From: Massospora cicadina | Lineage: Eukaryota > Entomophthoromycota > Entomophthoromycetes > Entomophthorales > Entomophthoraceae | Direction: 5' to 3' | NCBI GenBank assembly: GCA_022478985.1 | Contig: JAKSZP010002721.1 | Location: 124,001-188,000, forward strand | DNA: 64,000 nucleotides | The notes under the pieces: model-generated | What the model saw: only the letters and a program-made list of their open reading frames with translations | What the model was told of the DNA's origin: nothing | Databases searched by the model: none | Shown here: piece after piece, positions 34,770 through 46,063 of the stretch | How the letters are laid out: each line of letters opens with the position of its first letter | Position numbering within the stretch: position 1 is the stretch's first letter | Translations under genes and position numbers: made by a program

Positions 34770-35890
34770 GCTGTTGGAACAAGAGGCTATCATTCAAGCC
34801 ACTTATTAGGTTGTTGGGCATGGAGGCCTGAGAAAAACGACTGATCATATCCACTAGTATTACTACTGGGGTGATATCACCTATTATGTTGTAGAATATC
34901 TGGCTTGTTGAGTGGAGTGCCAGTTGCACAAGCTACATAAGAACATAACTGGATACCAATTGATCTGCCCTGGGTTCACCTGGCGTATGGTCATCAATGT
35001 AATGGGACCAAAAACCATGAGTACTGGGGAGTCAAGTACATCATTGTTGCAATTTACCATCCGAAAAGATGGGTCAAGACTAATGCCCTGACAAAAGTAG
35101 ATGCTACCAGCACTGCAAAGTTTATCCTAGATCAAGTAGTGTACCAACATGCATGCCCTCAGGTCCTGCTGAGTGATAATGGAACAAATCTTACATCTCA
35201 TGTGACTATGTAATTAAAATATTGAGGATCCAAGGAGTCATTACTGTACCCTACTAGCAGGAGATGAATGGACTGGTAAAACGAGTCAATGGGACGCTGG
35301 CTGCAACGCTGAGGAAGCTGGTTGCAGTGAGAACTTTCACGTGGGGAACATACCTTAGTTTGGTGATGTTCGCCTACAATATAAGTCATCATACAGTAAT
35401 GGGAAAATGCCGTTTTAGTTGCTATATGGAAGAAAGTCCGCATTGCTGCCAATTTTATATTTGGTGGTGGAACCAGAATCAGGGATGAGTGCTGATAAGT
35501 GCCTGAACTGATTGACTATTATCTTGATCAAAATGCAATTGCAAGCATACTATACGACTTTGAAGATAAGGATTTAAGTGAAAATGACAGATGATAAGAA
35601 CCAACCAGACTTAGCAGAATACCAAATAGGCAAAAGAGTTACCCATTGCGATATACATGGTTTTAAGAGAATAAAGAAGTTGGATGCATTGTGGTCAGGT
35701 CCATTTGAGATTATTGCCAAGATGGCGATGGACTCCTACTCCATCAAGAACCTCTTGGATGGAAGGATTGTAGGTTGAGTCCATGCTATGTATTTAGAGT
35801 GGTGGATCAATGAAAAAGTAATATAAATATAATTCCCAAAGGACTGATGAAACATTAAGTTGGTAATGTTCTTATGATTTGGTTAAGTCC
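34770..35890 (+). pseudogene. Element A3 pol: integrase with GPF end
   Basis: HHCC domain near 34810-34930 (VGHGGLRKTTDHI, VECQLHKL). The core has [20 protein letters not shown] followed by GTN, keeping the second catalytic Asp that A1 and A2 have lost. The 35264-35488 frame has NGLVKRVNGTLAATLRKLV. The GPF module is at 35690-35775 (WSGPFEIIAKMAMDSYSIKN). Confidence 0.85.
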
Positions 35891-36310
35891 GAAAAAAGGA
35901 CCGCTGAACCAAACTAGATGGTTAAGTCTTAAAAAATTAAAGCCTCTGGACCATAGAAACTGGTAGGTCTAAGTATACCTAGGATCCATTTTGAGGAATA
36001 AAATAAAAAGATGGACCGCTGAACCAAGAAAAGGTCAAATCCTATAGAATTTAAGAAGTAAAAAATAAAAGATTGATAAAAATATGGGAAAAATATTAAA
36101 GACGCAAAGAAAAAGAAATATTTTTATATTTTTTAATGGTTATCCTTGACTCAAAGATGATTCTGCCTATGTCGCCTCTTGGGGGAGGGAGGATGGATCA
36201 TAGTAGGAGTAAACAACCTGTCATAATATATGTGAGATTGGATGATAGTGAGGGCTAGACCTACCCAAAACCAAGTTTTTTGAGCAGATGCTGATCCCGT
36301 GAGAAAGTGA
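35891..36310 (+). other. Element A3 3' UTR
   Basis: No sense gene. Contains GGACCGCTGAACCA-type repeats (35885-36030), an AT-rich block, and TATGTCGCCTCTTGGGGGAGGGAGG at about 36169-36193. Confidence 0.6.
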
Positions 36311-37301
36311 CTAGGGGAAGAGAGATGGAAATGTCAGAAAATGGCAAACGTGATACCCTGGATCAGGTAGGGAAGCAACAGAACAAGAAGAAGCAGTCAT
36401 CAAATAATCCTGAGTAATCCTAATATGGTACTGGAGCCATAAGATTGGTCTTGAGCTGCTGCCAATGGGTTTTTTAAAAACATTGGACATCTGGGATGGC
36501 ATCAAGCAAGGGATACTAGTCAGGGGTTGTTGAATCATGCCCTCTATTAAAGCCATCAGTGGAAGATACCAATGGGACATGCCAGAAAAGAGATAGTCAT
36601 GCAAGGAGCGAATAGCATCCTGCAGATGACGATTATGAGCTTCTTGGAAGCAAAATAAGAATAAGCAGTGTAAGCCAGGGAGGCTGGAAGCTTCGTGGTC
36701 AACTTCAAAAAACTTGGCTGGCAAAGTGAATAGCATATGCTGCAATGTCTCAATCTAGGATGTTTTTAATATTGGAGGAGTTCAGAGCTATGGACAAAGA
36801 CTCAGTTACTTGGGCCCTCAATTCTGCATAAGGGAGTTTGAAATGTTTGCTATTTCCAATGACTAGTTCGGTGGCCAAAACAGCTGGCTTGTAATACTGG
36901 CTGAGTCAGAAAAGGAAATCCAGAAGAAAATCTGATCCAGCAAGGGTCAATTGATTGAAACAGAGGACATTTGCTTCAGGAGGTTTGACGATGATGGCAG
37001 GAGAATCTGAAAATGGAGCCAAAATACAGGAGAGTTTCAAAATATAGCTCAGGAATTGTTAACAGAGACTAGATTGGTTGCAAGTAGTTTGAGACAATGA
37101 TAGCCTGGTTTTGTCGTGGTTGGTTACCATTTCAGGTAATTCCATGGAAGAACTGTCCAAGGGTACTTTAATGGGAGTATGAGTCCTGGAAGGGCCATAG
37201 AAGAGATTCTAGCATGCAGATTAACTCATCATCTGGAAGAGCCAAAGGTCTTTAGAAATTCTATTATGCAGTTGTTGGTACCAAGTCTCCAAATTCAACA
37301 T
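36311..37301 (-). pseudogene. Antisense gene of element A3
   Basis: The minus-strand ATG at 37301 gives MLNLETWYQQL..., then FYGPSRTHTPI. The longest open part is 36745-36311, with FCFQEAHNRHLQDAIRSLHD, YLFSGMSHWYLPLMAL and GMIQQPLTSIPC, ending at the stop 36311-36313. It has the same order and nearly the same length as in A1 and A2. Two early stops and a few frameshifts break it. No known family is recognised. Confidence 0.7.
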
Positions 37302-37341
37302 ATGAGCTGGATGAGAGAGGAGATTTCAGACTTATATGATA

Positions 37342-37879
37342 GTTGAAATTTGCACACGGGAATCAATTGAGCTCTAATTTTAAGAAAATTAATTTTAAAA
37401 TTAATGGGATAAGCTCTCCAGAGAGAAATTAAGAATAATATGAGTCAAAGGTTACGAGAAGAAATTAACAAAGGTGAACATAAATAAGCATTCATAATTG
37501 TGCCACAAAATGAACATTGAAATTAATAATCTAATGTCAAGGATAAGGAGAAAATCAGGAATTTGAGGACGCAGGATTAAGAATCCTAAATATGACAGCA
37601 AGTCATATGCCCTGATGGGGAAAACTGGATCCCAGGAAAAAATACTATGAGTAAATCGATCAGCCCAGCATGACATAAGGTCGTGAAAACCACGCTTTGA
37701 GTAGGTGGTAGTGAGGAGGAAGAGGAAGAGAGCTGCATGCCAAAGGTCATCCCAAGCAGAGTTGAGTACTGATTAATCATACTCCATTTGAACAGATGAA
37801 TTATTTGACTGAGTGTCCAAAGCGGTGTTCTCCTGTCCTGATCCTTTTCTTGCTGGAAATCTAGGCAAGTGGGTGGATG
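37342..37879. other. Element A3 segment between antisense gene and 3' LTR
   Basis: Matches A2 24104-24643. The terminal polypurine tract is degraded (GGCAAGTGGGTGGATG, 37864-37879). No convincing gene. Confidence 0.55.
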
Positions 37880-38969
37880 TGTTGGTATTTTTGCCCATAT
37901 TCCCAACTGATTAAATTACCGGGGGTCACTAGGGGATAATTTTTCATAGCAAAGTGAATTTGATTTTCGTTGACCCTGATTTTGGGGTAACAATGTTTGG
38001 GGTATTTTAGGCATTTTTCCTGGGTCAGATTCATCTAGGATTAATCTGGGGTAATGCTTAAGAACTCATCGGGTAGAGTTGCTGACAAAATAGGGGCATC
38101 TGATAGGTGATTGATGATTAACTATCAAGTGGTTTAATTGGGATTGGTTTGGTTTCATCACCAAACAATTTAATATTTTAAAACAATTTGTGAGGTGAGT
38201 GATGCCGACTGCAACTAGAAAATTTATCAGTCAGTCTGTACCTGCCTTAGTGGGTAGCAAGTCCCATTACCTAAGCAGGTCAATTTCCAAATGTGGTTGG
38301 TTTACTGAGATCAAGAGGAAAATGTTAAGGACATGTTTTTAACTCTTTCTGTTTTAGCTCTTGATGATGTCCAATGAAAGAATCCTAGCAAGGATGGTGA
38401 TGACCATTTTTATGAAATGACAATGGAAAATTTAATGGCAATGCTGCCGTTTCATCAATGAGGTGCTAAACAGGGGTTGGGCACCGAATTTCCACTATAA
38501 ATTCACCTAAGAATTGCTCTTAATAAAGTCACACTTTACAAGACACTTTTTTTATTCTATTCTATGCTTCTTGAAGGAAATTATGCTGTTTGCTTTAATT
38601 GAGAGACTCTTTAAAGTGTAAGGAACTGAGCGTGGATCCATAGAAGAGAAATTGAGCTGAATTTTTGATTGCTGCCAATTGTGTGTCACCAGAGAGAAGC
38701 CGTAAATGAGAAGCTGAGAGTGGAAAAATTTAGGCGGTATAAAGAAGAAATCCCTATTGAGGGCATCTTAAGTATTTTGAGTGGAAATACTGGTCAACCA
38801 TTGGACCCAAAACTAATGTTATTCGACTATGGATAAAAGTCTCCATACTATTATCCAAAGAATACACATTACTATAGGACAATGTGGATAATTGCACAAA
38901 CCAAACCTGTTCAGTTAATTAATTTAGGGTTTATCAGCTGATAATAATCAAAACCCATAAATTTTAACA
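37880..38969 (+). repeat. 3' LTR of element A3
   Basis: TGTTGGTATTTTTGCCC ... TTTTAACA. It pairs with 29560-30650. TATA-like box at 38496-38502. Confidence 0.88.
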
Positions 38970-40430
38970 TAATATGATCGTAAAGAAGCATCAGGAGTTT
39001 AGAAAAACCCAGCTAATTCTAATTGAGGACATCTGAAAAATCCATTATAATGGGTCATGTTCTTTCTGGGATTACCTATGGATCACTTGATATGCGCTTT
39101 GCCCTGCGTTCAAATTTCTGAGAATCTAACCACAATAAGCTCAAAAACGTTCACTCTTTTCTGGAGTTCTTTGGTGACATATTCTACCAATCTGATACTG
39201 GTAATGGGCACATAAAGGGTTGGAATCATATCAAAGATGTTAGTGATGCTCAGCCTATTTGATCCAAAACTTATTGGAAATCTAAGGTTGAGGAGCTCCA
39301 AATGAGGACGGAGATGAATTTTTTATTAAATGTGGGGCTGCTGATGCCTTCTCAAAGACCTTGGTCGTCCCCTCTTCTACTAATAAAGAAGAAAATGGAG
39401 CTCATTGGGTAGTTATGGACTACTGCATATATAACAACCTCACAAAGAAGTATAGCTATCCTATCCTCCGCATTGATGGCGCCCTAGCCCAACTCTCCAG
39501 TTCTACCTACTTTTCCACAATGACTTAGTTAGCTGTTATTAGAAAATGGACCTTTCTCCCCAAAATCAGGAGAATGCGCTCTAATTTGCAGTGAGGGTAT
39601 CTTCAAGCATACTCAACTACTAAAAGGGTTATGTAATGTGACCGCCACCTTCCAGCAAGCAATGGACCATATTTTGCAGGAACTTGAATAAAGCTGCATC
39701 AACTTCTATCTTGATAATACCATGGTGTTTTCCAAGACCTTTAATGAGCATCTTACCCATTTGAAAGACATCTTCAATGCATTCAGGTTTCTAACATTAA
39801 ATTGAAGCCATCAAATAGTACGTTCTTCCAGAAAAATATGAATTTTCTTAAACACGCCATTTCTCAAGATGGTATTCAACCTTTACAAAAGAAGGTCACA
39901 GCTATGTTCAAGTTGCCAGCACCTAAAACTCTCCAAGACATTCAAGTATTCTTGGGCATAATGGGGTATTACCACCAATTCATCCCCAAGTTCACTATCT
40001 CAGTGAGCCCCTCATCCGCTTTTTTGCTAAAAGACTTCACTTCATTGGGGTGTGAAACAAAAATCCTCGTTCAAGTCTTTGAAGACCTTATTGCAGAAAA
40101 GGCCAATCCTCCGCCACCTGACTATGGCAAACCCTTTATGCTGCTCACGGATGCCTCTGGTTACGCCGGTGGAGCTATCTTGACTCATCTGGAAAAGCAT
40201 GGGGTCAATCATCCTGTTTCTTACTACAGCAAGATGCTCTCAAAAGCTGAATGCAACTATAGCGTCACTGAGAATGAGTGCCTTGCTATCCTGCTTGCTG
40301 TGAAAAATATCACCCCTTTTTATATGGGACTTCCTTCAAAGTGGTTACTGACCATGCATCTTTAAAATGGTTGCAGAATATGAAGGACCCCATGGGACGG
40401 TTGGCTTTTGGGGTTTAAGGCTCCATTATC
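38970..40430 (+). pseudogene. Element C pol: reverse transcriptase and RNase H
   Basis: Resumes C pol after A3. The linker near 39170-39240 (DIFYQSDTGNGHIKGWNH) is followed by LLMPSQRPWSSPLLLIKKK (39340), YSYPILRIDGALAQL (39453) and NFYLDNTMVF (39703; YLDN, not YLDD). The open frame 39802-40365 runs from the RT end (LPAPKTLQDIQVFLGIMGYY) into RNase H: MLLTDASGYAGGAIL with catalytic Asp, then [18 protein letters not shown] with the Glu region. This 187-codon stretch is the best-preserved part of C. Confidence 0.88.
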
Positions 40431-40679
40431 ATGACATGGACATGAGCATTGGGTGGGAACTAGCCATATGATGTTGATGGGTTGACGCGGCTGCCTGCTC
40501 TTCATTTAGATTATAGAAAAGCCAAGAGGTTACATGACCTCCTGATGACTCCTGATGCATGGGGGATGAGGATGAATCTGTACAATAGATGCTAGCCCGG
40601 CACTCCCACAATACTAAAATGGAAAGTGGGAAGCTATATGGTAAAGTAGGGGTAAATTGATTGCCCAAGGCCTCCGTCC

Positions 40680-41730
40680 ATCAGAGCGAGTACCTGTCAT
40701 TTTGGAGTCTTATTCTATTTTAGGGCATAATGGGGTACAGAAGACATACTAGTGGGTTAAAGAACGCTATTATTGGTAGGACATCATGGAGACCATAACT
40801 GTGGTCCTGGACGCTTGTCTGACCTGCAAAAAGCAATCCAGTTTCAAGACCCATTATCAATACTAACCCGCTATGCCTCAACAACCTTTACACACCATAA
40901 GTTTAGACGTGGTTGGACCTCTACCCTAAACTACTATAGTAAATCAATATATCTTGGTTGAATTTTATCTTTTTCACCAAGAGGGTTGAAGCTGTGGTTC
41001 TCCCTGCTCAAACGGCCAAGGCTACGGCCACTTTCCTCCATTAAAATATTTTTGCTTAACAAAGTTTCACCCAGGTTCTTCTCGGTGATAATGAGAAAAA
41101 CTTCACCTCCAGTGTGGTGAAAATCCTCGCTACCTCCATGGGCACGCAACGGCTCTTTTAAGCCCCTATAACCACTCGATTAATGGTACTATGGTGTGAG
41201 CAAATGGGATCCTGGTTTCTATATTAAGAATTTTGCCACTTCATACCCCCTTCACTGGTATCAGTACTTACCAAATGCCCTCATGGCCTATCATTTTTAT
41301 TTAGCATAGAATTCTTAAGATGTTTCCTTTTCATGTGTTGTAAGTACTGGAACCTAGGATGCCAGCATTATTAGCTAAATACATTTTTACTGATAGGACT
41401 GACCTGAGCAAGCCATGAAGAAGTTGGCCCAGCACATCATTCAGTTATAATCAGAGGCTATGACTAATTTGGCCAAAACTGTCACAAAAGAGGGTCAAGC
41501 CACTAATGAGCTCTGACCCCTCTTTTTTCCTTCCAAGTATTTGACTTAATGCTTTACTATTACAATCATTTCACCCCTTGAGGGAGAAATTTTAGTCTAT
41601 TTGAGAAGGGCCTTTTGTAGCCACTTACAAGCAAGGGGATGAGTACTCCATCAAATCCCTTGCTACTAAGTCATTGTTAACCGATTTCATGGCCAGTTTT
41701 TGCGGCCTTATTCTCCCCTAACAATCTTAA
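40680..41730 (+). pseudogene. Element C pol: integrase with GPF end
   Basis: HHCC domain near 40720-40840 (GHNGVQKTY, CLTCKKQ). Core remnants have SLDVVGPLP (40905) and KRVEAVVLPAQTAKATATFL (40978). The GPF module near 41603-41660 reads EKGPFVATYKQGDEYSIKSL. Frames change often. No chromodomain. Confidence 0.75.
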
Positions 41731-41738
41731 GGGGGTGA
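41728..41738 (+). promoter_or_regulatory. Polypurine tract of element C
   Basis: TTAAGGGGGTGA directly precedes the LTR start TGTCAGAC. Confidence 0.7.
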
Positions 41739-42481
41739 TGTCAGACAATTACATGTCTGATACTGCAATAAGTGTGTTTTGTGTTTCAACTTGAGTAACA
41801 TTGGTCAAAAAACCGTTGTCTATTCTCAGTGGAACCCTAAATATTAGGTTAATATGATTGCCCCAGCTCCTCAGCTGAATTGCCCTATGACTAATAGCAG
41901 AATTATTCTGAACCTGCAGTAAAATTGGGGGAGTAGTTCTGAGGGTCCTCTCCATTCCCCTTCTAACATAGTTCAACCACCTAAACTGCAAATACCCTTT
42001 TATATCCCTGGAGCGGGTCTCAACAGGCGTAAATATTTTCCTGGCAGGTGATTTGCGTAAATGTATAAAAACGTTGCCTCAGAGATATATCCTACCCACA
42101 AAATGACCCTTACATTGGCCTTTATATCTAGATAATGCGAGTATTGAGAGCTTCAATGGGTTAAACCTAATATTAACTAATACAGCTATTCCTAGCCTAA
42201 TCTCAAATTTGTACCCTAATAACTTTTAGCCTGATAACTTTAAATACTAGGCATTGATATCTTAAGAGGGTTCGCTTCTTGACCCCAGATCAATTGCTAA
42301 TAAAAACTTATAAAAAACAGTCCTTTATTCAATAAAAGTTTTAGTATATTACTTATAAGTAGTCAAATAATCCTTTAATAATTATTTATCCCTGCAGTAG
42401 AGAATCGTACATCTCCTTCAAATATTTGTTGAAATTTAGGTGCAAAACGCGGTAGCAAGCACAACAAGAGCATAAAATTCA
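41739..42481 (+). repeat. 3' LTR of element C
   Basis: TGTCAGACAATTACATG ... 743 bases. From 42045 it matches 1-434. TATA-like box at 42064-42072. This is the right end of the nested stack. Confidence 0.85.
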
Positions 42482-43440
42482 TAAATAATAAGTTAGATTT
42501 ATGGTTGTTGGGATTCGCCCTTTTCTGAGTGAATCCTCTTAAAATGGGTTGCAACTCATTAATAGGAAGTTATCAATATTTTCCAAATTATGCTCCTCAT
42601 TAACTTGAGTTGAGCTAATCTAATGCATTGGGGATAATTTCTAATAGATTCAAGGTTATATGATCATTGGCAATATACACCAAGTATTATTTGAATCTGG
42701 CAATACATACAGTTTGCTGATGCTTGGGCCCAGGATGTTAATAACTTAATGCAGCAGTAGAAGTAATACTTTTGACTAATTTATTAGTATTTTTGGGGGA
42801 AACTTAAAACCACAATAAAGATTAAGTTTGATAGTAAAACGTAGATACATGTATAATAAAATGGCTTATTAAAACAAGCGATACTTTATTATTTTTGTAC
42901 CTCATAGTACTTAAATCTCATAAGCTAATATTGTGGTAAGTGAGAGTTCATAATACGCAGAGGTAATTAAAATCAGTTAAATGACACCTTTTTTATCAAA
43001 CCGCTTGAAATTCCTTTCATCTCATAATAGGGCTTATTTTTAGATATCAAGTTCAGAGGAGGAAGGACATAACCATGATATAGCATTTAATATGATTCCG
43101 CCAATCAGCTACCTTGAAAGAATTTGCACTTCTTGAAACGTCCCACAAATCTAAAAAGGGGGTGGTAGTGCTGTAGGTGAGAGCACTAAATTTGGATTAA
43201 GGACTGGGCGGACATCAAGGGGTGTTGGATTATTCTACTAGAGGTTCCGCAGAGCTGAACTAACTTCAGGCCAACTATTAGGAAAAAAATTAGGAGTAGG
43301 AGTATTACTCCAATCAGAATCATCCCGCTGGTAAATTAGGTGGAAGTGTAACATTAACATTAATAACTCATCCCTACTTTCCACAAGACATTCAAAACTA
43401 GTCAAATGTCCAATTGTCAGACAAGGATTGTTTAATTAAA
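42482..43440. other. Unassigned AT-rich sequence
   Basis: No ORF of note on either strand and no match to other elements in the window. It may be decayed internal sequence of an element into which C inserted. An LTR-like start TGTTGGGATTC at about 42507 has no partner. Confidence 0.4.
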
Positions 43441-44640
43441 TTAGTTTTTAGTTATTGATTTAAAACAATTGACTGAAGCTGAGTGTCAGGCAAACAGTAA
43501 GTTAAAATTAGACCAGCTGGCCAGATTAGGTGCCAAAGCACCCAAATGGCAAACCAGAATGGCAAAGGCACTGCTGCTGGTATGACAGTTATGAATTTTG
43601 GAAGGAGTCCCACAATAATTGCTGATGAATTATAATTGTGTACAGATATATAATGAAATACCAGATGAATATGGCCATAAACCCTGAGGGGTATTGGAAT
43701 GCCAGAAAAAAGGGCAGTTAACTTTATAATATAAAAACTAAAGCTGGGAAAGTATTTTTATGGAAAATAAAGAAAAGAAATCAACCAAAATTTTCTCAGT
43801 GCAATGCAACTGATTAGTGGTTGATTGATGCGGGAATAAGCCAGGATCAGGTCCTTCAATTTCAGCCTAATCAGCAAATTTTTTGGGAAAAGGGACAGAT
43901 AAGCTCAATTGGAACTGACATCAAAGGATTCAGTGGCAAGCTGAGTCACTGTTGGGTCAACCTCAAAACGATTAAACCTAGGTTTAACTGTATTTCCGGC
44001 AGTTGACACAATGGCGTCTAGCCTGACAAGCAACATGAATTCCCTCAGGGCTACCCCACGTAGGGGAAATCCCAATTGGTTGTAAATGGGTTTAGGATGC
44101 CCAACCCACCTGTGCCCAGCCGCTGAGTCATTTGTTCAGTCAAAAGAGTTGTGTTGGCTTCAACTTCCTATTTACTGGATGGAAACTTTGAATTATTATT
44201 ATGGTGTCCAATGATGCTTCCTGCACATTGGAGATCATCCCTGACAATTTTAAGAGGGTGTTAGATTTGACTGCTGCTCTGCTGGCCAAAATGAAACTGT
44301 CAGCAATTCTGCCTGATAATTCAATTATTGTCCCTCTTTGATTATGAGGTTTCTGATCGTCAGGCTTGATTTCCATTAGTTTTGGACCAATTGAATTCAT
44401 TTGGTGATCTTGGCACAGATTTCCTTAATCCAGCTAACAAGTTTGGCTGAGGTGAGCAAGGGTACTGGGGGAGGAATCTGAAGAGGGAGGGCTGTTATCC
44501 AGCACTCATCTACCACTTGGGCGAGGTCATCCTGGGTGATGAGGGGTACAGCCGCCCTCTTTGGCCTCTTTTTACTCAGAAATGGGAAGAGCGACTGATC
44601 TACAAACATGGGACGTTCCCCTGGACTTACACTGAGGATG
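43441..44640 (-). pseudogene. Antisense ORF remnants of unknown identity
   Basis: Minus-strand open segments 44609-44397 (70 codons) and 44400-44140 (86 codons) overlap by a frameshift and together give a hydrophilic then leucine/isoleucine-rich protein. Further open pieces continue to about 43450. Runs include KKRPKRAAVPLITQDDLAQV and LLKLSGMISNVQEASLDT. A weak resemblance to LLDLPPFSDALNIIID of the A antisense gene is possible but unproven. Position upstream of an LTR (45578) parallels the A layout. Confidence 0.35.
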
Positions 44641-45577
44641 TCAAAATCAATTGTTCTACTAATTCAGATTGATGGCTTAATACCAGCTTAACTCTGAGAC
44701 TCAAAAGTTAGAAATATGGTTGTTGTATAATTATGGGTGAGATTTGAATATGACCTGAGTTATAACGTGATCAAAGAAGCTCCACTATTTTGATAAGTAT
44801 TGAGGCTGATACATATAACTCCTAAAAAGTGCAAAAAAACTAAGGTTAGGAATGATTCAATAATTCAACTAGCAAGGATGCTGAGTCAGCTGGTGAAGAT
44901 CTTGCCATTTAAAGGTCTCCATATTCTACCACCCTGGACAAAGATCTAATTACAAAAAAAGCCTTCATAACCTGCCACATCAACAAAGAGGTCTCCTTAC
45001 CCAACTCATTACTTATTCTCACACAAAGCTTACCCTAGGAGATCCTAATATCCTGCAGGCCTATATTATCTTTGAATTTTAATCAATAAAGATATCTTTA
45101 GATTTATTAGCTTTTTTACTAGTGATTATTTTGCCTATTTTTACATAAGTTCTTGCCTGTCCCACAAGCAGAGATTGCTTCAGCAAAGTCCTTTCACTGT
45201 TGGAATTCAGAGCAGGTAGTATGCTCACAGTTGCTTTTGAGCCCTGGATCTCAACACTTTTATTTTCAGGAGAGGTTGCTTAATAACTGTGGTAATATAA
45301 TTCTTAGATGATTTTTATTATATGAATCAAAATATATATATATACCCTTAAAATAGATAAAAAGTTGGTTTTTTATAATATTTTTATTAGTGGCGGTGAG
45401 GTCTAGAAAGAATATCTCTTAAAATTGCAATGCTTAGTATTTAAATCAACTTGTGGATTGAAGTGAGATAGACGAATAATTGTTTATTAGCTTTGAGCCT
45501 ATTTAGGAAATATGGGGGTTTGACCTATTGGAGTATTAAAGCTTTCATCACTTTAATGAATGGCTGATGAAGGGTGA
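44641..45577. other. Unassigned AT-rich spacer
   Basis: No gene recognised. Includes an AT dinucleotide run near 45330-45345. The last bases (GATGAAGGGTGA, 45566-45577) resemble a polypurine tract next to the proposed LTR start at 45578. Confidence 0.4.
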
Positions 45578-46063
45578 TGTTGGGTAATACAAGATGTGAG
45601 GTAAAGATTTGACTATCTGAGACAGTCACCATGGGTAAAAATAGCTTTACCTGGTGTGACCCCTCCAGGCCTATAAAAGGGACCAGTCTTCACATTGGAG
45701 TTTTCAATTAAATTGGATGTAGGACTCTGGGATCTCCAAATGGCTCCCCTGATTCTGCCAGCGATTTGGTATAGTCCTATTACTAATCATAGGCCTGTTT
45801 AGCCAAGGAGTTCGAGTAATCAACTTAATCCGAGAGGCCGAGTTCCACCAAGAATCAGGTAGGCCTTTAGTATAATTAAAATTGAAGTTTTTCTCCTCCA
45901 AACTATTCTTACTTACTAGTCAAACAACCATTTGTCTGACATCCACCTAAAGATAATTTTCTTAGAGAACATTGTCTTAAGAGATCCTGATGATGCTGCT
46001 TTCAATTAGTAATCAAACAACTTTTAAGGGACCGAACTTCAGAGAGATCAACAAAACCCAACA
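45578..46063 (+). repeat. Probable 5' LTR of element G
   Basis: TGTTGGGTAATAC ... CCCAACA, about 486 bases, similar in size to the E LTR. It has a TATA box at 45672-45680 (TATAAAAGG). After ACA at 46063 comes ACTGGTGTTTATTTTCCAGG, resembling the E site (ACTGGCGCTCCCTTCCAGG). The right end is fairly secure; the left end is inferred because no second copy is in the window. Confidence 0.55.
45672..45680 (+). promoter_or_regulatory. TATA box in probable G LTR
   Basis: TATAAAAGG near the start of the proposed LTR, as expected for a Pol II LTR promoter. Confidence 0.5.

Larger units (their letters stand above)
29560..38969 (+). mobile_element. Element A3: Ty3/Gypsy element inserted in pol of C
   Basis: Third A-family copy, 9.4 kb, with LTRs 29560-30650 and 37880-38969, primer site, gag, pol and antisense gene in the same order as A2. 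The LTRs are more diverged than those of A2, so A3 is older. I could not find a matching target duplication (caagg left, taata right); mutation or a shifted boundary may explain this. It splits the C dUTPase-like domain. Confidence 0.88.
1..42481 (+). mobile_element. Element C: outer Ty3/Gypsy element hosting the nested stack
   Basis: The sequence at 1-434 matches 42045-42481 along its whole length, which makes them the two LTRs of one element; about 300 bases of the left LTR lie outside the window. Internal pieces of C are gag (about 570-1179 and 28139-28800), protease and dUTPase-like domain (28860-29559), and RT to integrase (38970-41730). These pieces are in gene order and orientation once elements B and A3 are removed. 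All frames are broken, so C is dead. It is the oldest layer of this stack because B and A3 are inserted in it. Its own target duplication cannot be checked because its left end is missing. Confidence 0.85.

Noticed and set aside
29551..38975. Target duplication for A3
   Set aside because: caagg and taata do not match, and shifting the LTR boundary by a few bases does not give a convincing five-base repeat.
42507..42520. TGTTGGGATTC looks like an A-type LTR start
   Set aside because: The following sequence does not match any A LTR and no partner end was found.
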